Source: a bacterium (Candidatus Torokbacteria) CG_4_10_14_0_2_um_filter_35_8 (GTDB lineage: Bacteria; Patescibacteriota; GCA-2792135). From it: a stretch of 11,266 bases of DNA. The stretch is from positions 1-11,266 of the forward strand of contig PFNU01000045.1 in NCBI GenBank assembly GCA_002792135.1, written 5' to 3'. This document shows, in pieces, positions 5,325 through 11,266 of the stretch. The position numbers and the translations under genes were made by a program. The notes beneath the pieces are model-generated. The model did no database searches, was not told the DNA's origin, and worked only from the letters and a program-made list of their open reading frames with translations. Numbering within the stretch: position 1 is the stretch's first letter; every line of letters starts with the position of its first letter.

Positions 5325-6446
5325 ATGACTTATAATTTGAAAAAAGAAGATTTAAAAATTAATAAGGTAGCGCGAAAGATTAAAATCCTCCGCAGTCTTG
5401 ATCCTATCAATCTGGCAAAAGAAAAGCGGAGATTTTTTAATTTAGAAAATTACAATCCTTACTTTAGATACAAAAAACCTAAGATAGATATTTCAGAGCT
5501 ATTTAGAATATTGGATGATATTTCTTTTGATAGCTCTCCCCTAGGAATTCTCTTGGAGAAAAAAAAGAAAGAGCTTGTATGCCTTCTAAGTCTTTGGGAT
5601 AATATTGGTAATAATAAGAAATTTACTTTTTATTCCAAGAAAGCTTTTGGTACTCCCCCTCAAGAGATAATTAATAAAGCAAAGGAAGAATTAAAGTTTA
5701 AAAAAGATAAACCTATTAAAAAAGAAGGATATTTAAAAGAAAGTAAAATTATAAAAATATTAGAGCAGAGCTTAAAGCAGTATGGTTTACAAGAAAAAAA
5801 GTGGAAAGTGAGCATAGCAAAAGGGATCGTTCCAAATTTCTCGGTAGACAGGTTTAAAAAAGTGTTATTTGTAAAAAGAGGCATAGAAGTTTCTAGAAGA
5901 GATTTAAGATCAATTACTGCTCATGAGATAGAGACCCATATTTTACGATCAGAGAATGGGGGAAAACAACCTTACAGAATCTTCAGGGGAGGTTTTCCTT
6001 ATTATGTGGAGTGCGAAGAAGGGCTCGCTACTTTTAATGGAAGGCGGTTTTTATCTAAGAATGACAAAAAATATTATTGGCAGCCTTTGTTACTTATAGC
6101 AGTTAGCTTGGCTCTGAAAAAATCTTTTAGAGAAGTTTTTGAAAAACTTTTAGAATATGGTTGTTCTTCAGAAAAGGCCTGGAATCTTAGTGCGAGAGTG
6201 AAAAGGGGTCTTTCTGATACATCTTCCCCTGGAGGTTTTACTAAAGATTATCTATATTTTTCAGGTTATCTAAAAGTTAGGAACATAATAGACAGAAGAA
6301 ATATTATAAAGAAGCTTTATTTTGGTAAAACCAATATTCCAGATCTTGATAAAATTGACACTATTGATAATCTAAATCATAATATACTGTTGCCATTTTT
6401 TATAGAAAACACTATCCATGATAGAAAGATTTACTGGAGATTTTGA
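5325..6446 (+). CDS. DUF1704 / MATCAP-type zinc carboxypeptidase
   Basis: A 373-aa protein of the DUF1704 family ('QEGLA motif' proteins), to which human MATCAP, a tubulin detyrosinating carboxypeptidase, belongs. Seen here: zinc-binding and catalytic HEIETH (HExxxH, residues 200-205) in ITAHEIETHILRSENG, then CEEGLATFNGR (230-240), the EEGLA form of the family motif that supplies a further acidic residue, and RGLSDTSSPGGFTKDYLYFSGYL (294-316), matching the usual RG...GG.FTKD..Y..G end of the domain. The N-terminal 110 residues are lysine-rich and less conserved. No signal peptide, so it is cytoplasmic. It lies 2 nt after the ligase-retropepsin gene and overlaps the next ATP-grasp gene by 1 nt, so it is almost certainly made together with them. 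Inferred role: removing a terminal amino acid from the product, or from a protein tag made by the ligases. Confidence 0.88.
   Translation: MTYNLKKEDLKINKVARKIKILRSLDPINLAKEKRRFFNLENYNPYFRYKKPKIDISELFRILDDISFDSSPLGILLEKKKKELVCLLSLWDNIGNNKKFTFYSKKAFGTPPQEIINKAKEELKFKKDKPIKKEGYLKESKIIKILEQSLKQYGLQEKKWKVSIAKGIVPNFSVDRFKKVLFVKRGIEVSRRDLRSITAHEIETHILRSENGGKQPYRIFRGGFPYYVECEEGLATFNGRRFLSKNDKKYYWQPLLLIAVSLALKKSFREVFEKLLEYGCSSEKAWNLSARVKRGLSDTSSPGGFTKDYLYFSGYLKVRNIIDRRNIIKKLYFGKTNIPDLDKIDTIDNLNHNILLPFFIENTIHDRKIYWRF
6436..6439 (+). promoter_or_regulatory. Shine-Dalgarno sequence for the double ATP-grasp gene
   Basis: GGAG ends 6 nt before ATG 6446, an ideal spacing. It supports ATG 6446 over the TTG at 6443. 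It is the only well-placed Shine-Dalgarno sequence among the protein-coding genes here. Confidence 0.6.
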
Positions 6447-7918
6447 TGCTGATCTATATTCTCAATGCAGCAAAAAAATTAAATATAAAATTTAAACTCT
6501 ATATTCCAGGAAAACCAATCGGATATTTTTATAGAGGAAGAAAAAAACTTTTTTTCTCTCGCTGGAAGCTTAGAGGTACTAATTCAGTTCCTTCATCTTT
6601 CACTAGAAGGAAACTGATTACCCACTGTCTCTTGGGGGAAAATAAATTACCTCATCCAAAGGCAGTGCTTATAGAAGAGAGTATGCTATTGCTAGAAGAT
6701 ATCTTAAAAAAAGTGAAAAAACTACGAAAGCCATTGGTAGCAAAGCCGATGAGAGGTGAAGGAGGGAAAGGCATAAGTGTTAGTTTAGTATCAGACTCTC
6801 AGCTAAAAAAAGCAGTACAACATGCTCGAAAGTTTCATAAGGAGGTTATTGTTGAAGAATACACTGATGGTTCAGATTACAGAATTATTGTTTTTAAAAA
6901 TAATGTCTTGGATGTTGTAGAAAGAATACCAGCTAATATAACTGGTGATAGAATTCATACAATAAAACAGTTAATAGAAATTAAGAATAAAAAAAAGAAC
7001 TTTGTAAGATTTACAATAATGGGTAAGAATATTCTTATATTTAAATCAAAAAGACTGGATTCAGATAATTATCTAATAAATCATCTGAATAGCTTTGCAC
7101 GAGGTAGATTAAGTTACACACTTAATTATTATGAGAATATTGAGATATTGCTACCCAATAAAGGCAAAGACCGTGTTAAAGTTACTATCTCTGATATACC
7201 TTTAGAGAAATATAATCTTGTCTGCTTCAGAGGTATTTATGGTATAAAGATTGCTAAAACTTTAGCGAGATTTTTACAATATAAAAAGAAAAAGTTTTTT
7301 GATACTGCTATAGCATTACCATTATATAGCGATAAACTACTGCAAACTCTCTTATTGCAACTGAATAACTTTCCGACACCGAAGACGATATTCCTCTCAC
7401 AAAATTTAATTAAATACAAATTAGACCATGTAATAAGTAAATTGGGTTTACCTTTAGTTATGAAAAGTAGTTTAAGGCATAAAGGAAAAGACAACTATTT
7501 ACTTAAGTGTAAGAAAGATATTTTACAAATATTAAAAAAAGGAAATTTAAATAAAGTGAATTTTATCTTTCAAGAATATATTCCAAATCACTTTGATTAT
7601 AGGCTCCTAGTCCTTGGTAATAAAGTAAAAGTTGCCGAGAAAAGAATAAGGCAAGATAAAAAAGACCACAGAAATAATGTAGCAGTTGGAGCCAAGGAAG
7701 AATTTATCGCACCAAGTTCTGTAAGAGGCCTACTTAAGATTGCTACAGAGGCAGCTAATTTGTTTAAGAGAGAAATCGCTGGAGTTGATATAATTGTTTC
7801 AAGTTCCGATAGCAAACCATACATTTTGGAGGTTAATGCTACCCCTGCTTTTACATATGATATAAAAAAATCGCCAGAGATTGAAGCGTTAAATGATTTC
7901 TTTCTTAGTATAGCTTGA
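6446..7918 (+). CDS. double ATP-grasp protein: partial cyanophycin-synthetase-like module plus RimK-like ligase
   Basis: A 490-aa protein with two ATP-grasp units. Residues about 50-184 resemble the ATP-grasp of cyanophycin synthetase: LPHPKAVLI (68-76), LVAKPMRGEGGKGISVSL (97-114, Lys100), VIVEEYTDGSDYRIIVF (134-150) and VERIPANITGDRIHTIKQLI (158-177). This unit stops before the terminal strand carrying the metal ligands. Residues about 186-490 form a full RimK-like unit: Rossmann-like lead (KNILIFKSKRL; CFRGIYGIKIA), KLGLPLVMKSSLRHKGK (332-348), FQEYIPNHFDYRLLVLG (375-391), GVDIIV (446-451) and ILEVNATPAF (460-469; Glu462, Asn464). True cyanophycin synthetase has a C-terminal Mur-ligase-like domain, absent here. 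Start ATG 6446 overlaps the preceding stop (TGATG), with GGAG 6 nt upstream. The C-terminal unit should be an active amino-acid or peptide ligase; substrate unknown. Confidence 0.87.
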   Translation: MLIYILNAAKKLNIKFKLYIPGKPIGYFYRGRKKLFFSRWKLRGTNSVPSSFTRRKLITHCLLGENKLPHPKAVLIEESMLLLEDILKKVKKLRKPLVAKPMRGEGGKGISVSLVSDSQLKKAVQHARKFHKEVIVEEYTDGSDYRIIVFKNNVLDVVERIPANITGDRIHTIKQLIEIKNKKKNFVRFTIMGKNILIFKSKRLDSDNYLINHLNSFARGRLSYTLNYYENIEILLPNKGKDRVKVTISDIPLEKYNLVCFRGIYGIKIAKTLARFLQYKKKKFFDTAIALPLYSDKLLQTLLLQLNNFPTPKTIFLSQNLIKYKLDHVISKLGLPLVMKSSLRHKGKDNYLLKCKKDILQILKKGNLNKVNFIFQEYIPNHFDYRLLVLGNKVKVAEKRIRQDKKDHRNNVAVGAKEEFIAPSSVRGLLKIATEAANLFKREIAGVDIIVSSSDSKPYILEVNATPAFTYDIKKSPEIEALNDFFLSIA

Positions 7919-8134
7919 AATAAAGGAGTAATTTTGCTTTAATTTAATGTCTCCTCTTATTCTTGATTAGCACTCTATACCAACTAAATATACAAAGAAT
8001 CATTAATAAAAATAAGTAGTTGCTATGATTATTATGCTAATGCGAGAAAGCTTGGAGCCGACTATATATAGTAGATTATGTTTTACCTCTAGATAAAAAA
8101 TAATCACAGTATTATTAAATAAGTTGAAAAAGAT
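7919..8134. other. AT-rich spacer, possible promoter region
   Basis: This 216-nt gap splits the ligase-protease operon from the last two genes. It lacks the TTAGG or TTTGAATT repeats found in the other spacers. A TTGATT at 7963-7968 with AAATAT 17 nt later (7986-7991) is a weak sigma-70-like candidate. GGAG (7924-7927) and CTCC (7951-7954) could pair, but with a long loop and no T-tract. No convincing gene lies here. Confidence 0.3.
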
Positions 8135-9616
8135 ATGGCAAAAATCAAAACACTTTCCGACCTTAAAAGCTTTTGTAAAAAGAATGTTAAACATTCTGTA
8201 ATAGGTGTAGGAGTAACAGCTTTTAATAGATTAGGTCTAGAAGATGTTATTTCCGATTACAAAATTATCTCCTTAAGATACGGCTTAGATGCGGAAGTGA
8301 TCGAAAAAGATATTCCTGTGTTCTCCTTAGAGAAAGGTCTTGGCAACAAACATTTGCCTGTAAAAAAGAATGCAACTAGTATTTTGCGAGACAAGAGAGG
8401 TCAGGAATATATTTCCTCTTTTAAAAATCCTGCACTTATTTTCTATGAAACAACTAATGAAATAGAGGAAATTATCCGAAGAAAGAAGTGGACACTTGTT
8501 GCTAACCCCAAAAGTTTAAGAGAAAAATTCGAAAATAAAGTAAAATTTAGAGATGTCTTGAAAAAATGTGGGATAGATTTAATACCTTCTGAAATAAATT
8601 ATTTGAGAAATGTAAATTACAGTTATCTGGTAAAAAAGTATGGAAAGAAATTTGTAATTCAGCTTCCAGATTGTGGTGGTGGCAAAGGCACTTTCTTTAT
8701 AAATTCTAAAGATGAGTATCGTGAAATTGTAAATAGTAAGAAAATTAAAGAATACAGGGATATTAAACTTAATTTCGCTTCGTTTATCACTGGCCCTTCC
8801 CCAAGTATTACTGGTTGTGTTACCCGACAGGGCATTTTATATACTAATCCCCAGTATCAAGTTTTAGACGCACCAGAGTGTTTCAATTTAGAAAAGGGTT
8901 CAGGACTTTTTAGCGGGCATGATTGGACTAAATCTAATTTTCCCGAGAAAGTAGCAAGACAGGCACATGAGTTTACCGAGAAAATTGGACTTTATCTTAG
9001 AAAATTTGGATATAAAGGGATATTTGGTTTGGATATGCTTTTGGACCAGGAATCTCAAAAGCTTTATGTAGTAGAATGTAACCCTCGCCTTTTAGGATCT
9101 TTTCCGGTTATTAGTATGGTACAGTTAAAAGGTGGTGAAATTCCTCTTATCGCTCTGCATACTCTAGAATTTCTAGGCATACAATATGATTTGGATTTAG
9201 ATTCTGTAAATAAATTGATAAAGAAAAAGAAAGTAGGCACACAACTTGTACTTCATAATCTAGAAGGAATTGCATGTAAAATTATGAGTAAACTTAAGGC
9301 GGGAGTGTACAAGTTTGACGGACAAAAATTAAAACTTGACCGTCCTGGCTATGATTTAAGACATTTGAAAGCTAATGATGAACTGCTTGTGTCTGATGGA
9401 ATTCCAAGATATGGTTCAGCTATTGGTCCTTTCGGGAGGCTGATACGAGTGATAACTTTAAGAGAAGTTTTAGATGGTTATAAAAAATTAAACCCCTGGG
9501 CAAGTAAAGTTTGCAAAGAAGTTTATAAACTTATGGGTCTTAAGCCTTTCTCTTCATTTTACAGAAGAAAACCTACCTTGAAGAAAAATCTCAATCTTGA
9601 TATTAATGGAGATTAG
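8135..9616 (+). CDS. stand-alone ATP-grasp ligase with C-terminal extension
   Basis: A 493-aa ATP-grasp enzyme of the carboxylate-amine ligase type, exact family not recognised. Residues 1-130 form a preATP-grasp Rossmann-like region. LREKFENKVKFRDVLKKCGI (128-147) is the usual lead-in helix, FVIQLPDCGGGKGTFFI (173-189) the glycine-rich nucleotide loop, GYKGIFGLDMLL (292-303) carries Asp300, and YVVECNPRLLGSFPVIS (311-327) the metal-binding Glu314 and Asn316. The lysine common at the start of the glycine-rich loop is Gln176 here. A C-terminal domain (about 365-445; RPGYDLRHLKANDELLVS, 403-420) resembles the small lid-like tail of PylC or carbamoyl-phosphate-synthase-type enzymes. It follows a 216-nt gap and precedes glgA by 56 nt, so it may be transcribed separately from the ligase-protease operon. 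The upstream AAAAAGAT is at best a weak ribosome binding site. Reaction unknown. Confidence 0.8.
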   Translation: MAKIKTLSDLKSFCKKNVKHSVIGVGVTAFNRLGLEDVISDYKIISLRYGLDAEVIEKDIPVFSLEKGLGNKHLPVKKNATSILRDKRGQEYISSFKNPALIFYETTNEIEEIIRRKKWTLVANPKSLREKFENKVKFRDVLKKCGIDLIPSEINYLRNVNYSYLVKKYGKKFVIQLPDCGGGKGTFFINSKDEYREIVNSKKIKEYRDIKLNFASFITGPSPSITGCVTRQGILYTNPQYQVLDAPECFNLEKGSGLFSGHDWTKSNFPEKVARQAHEFTEKIGLYLRKFGYKGIFGLDMLLDQESQKLYVVECNPRLLGSFPVISMVQLKGGEIPLIALHTLEFLGIQYDLDLDSVNKLIKKKKVGTQLVLHNLEGIACKIMSKLKAGVYKFDGQKLKLDRPGYDLRHLKANDELLVSDGIPRYGSAIGPFGRLIRVITLREVLDGYKKLNPWASKVCKEVYKLMGLKPFSSFYRRKPTLKKNLNLDINGD

Positions 9617-9672
9617 TGATATAGTGAAAATGGAAAATGAGTTAGTGAAAGCTAGCTTTGAGATTTTTTTAG

Positions 9673-11217
9673 ATGAGTAAAAATTTAAAAATTGTCTATA
9701 TCACATCAGAACTTGCGCCTTTTTCAAAATCAGGCGGTCTTGCTGATGTGGCAAGTTCTCTTCCTAGGCAACTTGTAAGAGAAGGTTGTGATGTAGATAT
9801 TATTACTCCTTTTCATCGCGATTGTCTTTTAGTGCCGCACGTTAGATTCCAAAAAATAAGAGAGCATATTCCTATTTCCTTGTCAGAGGGCACTTGTATT
9901 GAGTGTTCTTTTTTAAAAACTGAAATTAAAGAAGGTAAAAAAAGAGGAAAACTCACAATTTATTTTATTGATAATTATCGTCTTTTTAGATCAAGAAAAT
10001 GGCTTTATTCTTATGATGACGATGCTTGTAGGTATTTTTTCTTCAGCATGGCAGCTCTTCGTCTAATCAAAGAGCTTAATCTTAATCCTGATATTATTCA
10101 TTGTAATGATTGGGAGACTGGTATTATACCTTATTTGCTAAAAAGGAAAATCAAATTAGGCTATCCTACCTTGTTTACTCTTCATAATCTCGCTTATCAG
10201 GGACAGGGTATATTAAATGAAAGAAAGACCCCGAGAAGTTTAAGAGATGATGGAGGATCTAAACTTCCCAAATTTTGCCATAAAGAGAAATTCCGCCTTA
10301 TAAATTTTACCAAGAGGGCCATTTTACACGCTGATACTATAAATACTGTTTCTGAACGATATGCTAAGGAAATAGTGACGCCTGATTTTGGAGAGGGACT
10401 GGAGAGGTATTTAAAGTCGAGAAAGAAAGATCTATTTGGCATAGTAAATGGGATTGACAACTCAGTTTATAATCCTAAGTTTGATGATCGGATTTATGTA
10501 AATTTTGACGAGAGTTCTTTAAATAAAAAAGTTAAAAATAAATTAAAACTTCAAAGAGAACTAGGTCTAAAAATAGATGCCAATATTCCGCTCATTGGTC
10601 TTACAAATAGATTAAGTGAACAGAAAGGTTTTGATTTGTTGATTAAAATTATTGATAAACTTATGAAGAAAAGCTTGCAGATTGTGATTGCAGGAAGTGG
10701 AGAAAAAAGCTATATTAGTTTCTTTGAGAAAAAAGCAGGTAAGTATTCTAGAAAGCTTTCCTTTATCACTCCTTTTCTAAGCGAAATAGAGCCAAAAGTA
10801 GATTCTGCATCTGATCTTTATCTTCTTCCTTCCCGGTTTGAACCTTGCGGAATTTCCCCCTTGATTTCCTTAAGATATGGAGCTATTCCTATTGTAAGAA
10901 AAGTAGGAGGGCTTTCTGATACTATTAAAGAATTTGATCCTAAAGAAAAAACAGGTAATGGTTTTACTTTTAAGAAATACGATTCCTTGCAGTTACTTTC
11001 AGCTATAGAAAGAGCACTTACCTTTTACAAAGACAAAAAATTATGGCAATCTTTAGTAAGAAGAGCTATGCAGCAAAGTTTTTCCTGGGAGATACCAGCG
11101 AGAAAATATGTTATGTTATATAAAAAAGTGATAAGACAAGCTAAAGCAAGAGGGAATCAGGAATCAAGAATTAGGAATTATGAATTACGATTAGGAATTA
11201 GGAGATTAGGAAGTTAG
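9673..11217 (+). CDS. glgA: glycogen synthase (GT5), with repeat-derived C-terminal tail
   Basis: Cytoplasmic glucosyltransferase extending alpha-1,4-glucan from an NDP-glucose donor. GT5 motifs are in order: SKSGGLADVASSLP (residues 18-31, donor-binding Lys19), DIIHCNDWETGIIPYL (140-155), FTLHNLAYQG (168-177), NTVSERYAKEIVTPDFGEGL (224-243), GIVNGIDNSVYNP (256-268), NRLSEQKGFDLL (312-323; Arg313, Lys318) and PSRFEPCGISPL (386-397; Glu390), then GGLSDT (412-417). Family members usually end soon after the SFSWE...Y..LY helix, here 469-483. The last 21 residues (GNQESRIRN...RRLGS, 494-514) are translated from TTAGGA-type intergenic repeat, so the original stop has been lost or overrun. ATG 9673 is supported by the conserved N-terminus; no Shine-Dalgarno sequence precedes it. 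Placement next to an ATP-grasp gene may reflect a shared storage or osmotic role (inference). Confidence 0.93.
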   Translation: MSKNLKIVYITSELAPFSKSGGLADVASSLPRQLVREGCDVDIITPFHRDCLLVPHVRFQKIREHIPISLSEGTCIECSFLKTEIKEGKKRGKLTIYFIDNYRLFRSRKWLYSYDDDACRYFFFSMAALRLIKELNLNPDIIHCNDWETGIIPYLLKRKIKLGYPTLFTLHNLAYQGQGILNERKTPRSLRDDGGSKLPKFCHKEKFRLINFTKRAILHADTINTVSERYAKEIVTPDFGEGLERYLKSRKKDLFGIVNGIDNSVYNPKFDDRIYVNFDESSLNKKVKNKLKLQRELGLKIDANIPLIGLTNRLSEQKGFDLLIKIIDKLMKKSLQIVIAGSGEKSYISFFEKKAGKYSRKLSFITPFLSEIEPKVDSASDLYLLPSRFEPCGISPLISLRYGAIPIVRKVGGLSDTIKEFDPKEKTGNGFTFKKYDSLQLLSAIERALTFYKDKKLWQSLVRRAMQQSFSWEIPARKYVMLYKKVIRQAKARGNQESRIRNYELRLGIRRLGS

Positions 11218-11250
11218 GAATTAGTCTGTAGAACTAGTTCTCCTAGTAGC
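11152..11250. repeat. TTAGGA-type repeat overlapping the end of glgA, inverted relative to 762-842
   Basis: TTAG units begin at 11191, 11198, 11206, 11214 and 11221, giving a 7-8 nt period, after more diverged GGAATCA and GAATTA units. The run ends in TTAGTCTGTAGAA (11221-11233), the exact reverse complement of 809-821. Beyond it lies the palindrome GAACTAGTTC (11231-11240) and CTCCTAGTAGCC. On the reverse strand the order (GGCTACTAGGA, GAACTAG, core, CCTAA units) parallels the element at 778-842, so the two are diverged inverted copies of one repeat. Confidence 0.65.
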
Positions 11251-11266
11251 CTTACACAATTCGTAC

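Noticed and set aside
6446..7918. Calling the double ATP-grasp protein a cyanophycin synthetase
   Set aside because: The first unit is incomplete and there is no Mur-ligase-like C-terminal domain; the second unit is RimK-like.
8025..8096. 23-codon + strand frame in the 7919-8134 spacer, and in another frame a protein-like string ARKLGADYI before two stops
   Set aside because: Too short, no ribosome binding site, no recognisable family; the string could be a decayed gene scrap but nothing supports that.
8003..8194. Reverse-strand 63-codon frame across the spacer and the start of the last ATP-grasp gene
   Set aside because: Low-complexity hydrophobic translation, no family resemblance, overlaps a well-supported gene on the other strand.
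9630..9680. 16-codon frame (MENELVK...) ending over the glgA start, a possible leader peptide
   Set aside because: No ribosome binding site or regulatory codon run; such short frames are expected by chance in AT-rich spacers.

Overview
The window is an AT-rich stretch of a bacterial chromosome with every gene on the + strand. Intergenic gaps are filled with short degenerate repeats (TTAGGA-, TTTGAATT- and CAAATT-like units, often folded back as imperfect inverted repeats) and REP-like hairpins. Few genes have a recognisable Shine-Dalgarno sequence. This style is familiar from genomes of uncultivated phyla such as Omnitrophota or Patescibacteria/CPR. That assignment is a low-confidence inference, and no marker here fixes the phylum.

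Layout. Positions 22-758 hold four tRNA genes (Phe-GAA, Gly-GCC, Cys-GCA, Leu-UAA), none with an encoded CCA end, separated by repeat-filled spacers. Next come yebC (884-1609) and ruvC (overlapping by 4 nt), a common bacterial pair, but ruvA and ruvB do not follow. Instead there is a secreted/membrane protein (2114-3658) with a signal peptide, a PKD domain, an unrecognised alpha/beta domain and a C-terminal 7-helix membrane domain of the type usually fused to an inactive transglutaminase. After a 134-nt gap with a REP-like element comes a very tight three-gene operon: an ATP-grasp ligase fused to a retropepsin-like protease (3793-5322), a DUF1704/MATCAP-type zinc carboxypeptidase with HEIETH (5325-6446), and a double ATP-grasp protein (6446-7918). 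After a 216-nt gap come another ATP-grasp enzyme (8135-9616) and a GT5 glycogen synthase, glgA (9673-11217), whose last 20 or so codons are made of intergenic repeat sequence.

How the genes may work together. Known gammaproteobacterial clusters combine a RimK-like/alpha-L-glutamate-ligase-like ATP-grasp, a 7TM-inactive-transglutaminase protein and a retropepsin-like (formerly 'Zn_protease'/RimB) protein. This window carries a rearranged and enlarged version. Ligase and retropepsin are one polypeptide, the transglutaminase-like lumenal domain seems replaced by PKD plus an alpha/beta domain, and a MATCAP-type carboxypeptidase and three further ATP-grasp modules have been added. The likely theme is making and trimming of a small peptide or a peptide tag on a protein, with a membrane component facing the periplasm. 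The actual product and substrate cannot be read from the sequence. The link to glycogen synthesis rests only on glgA lying next door.
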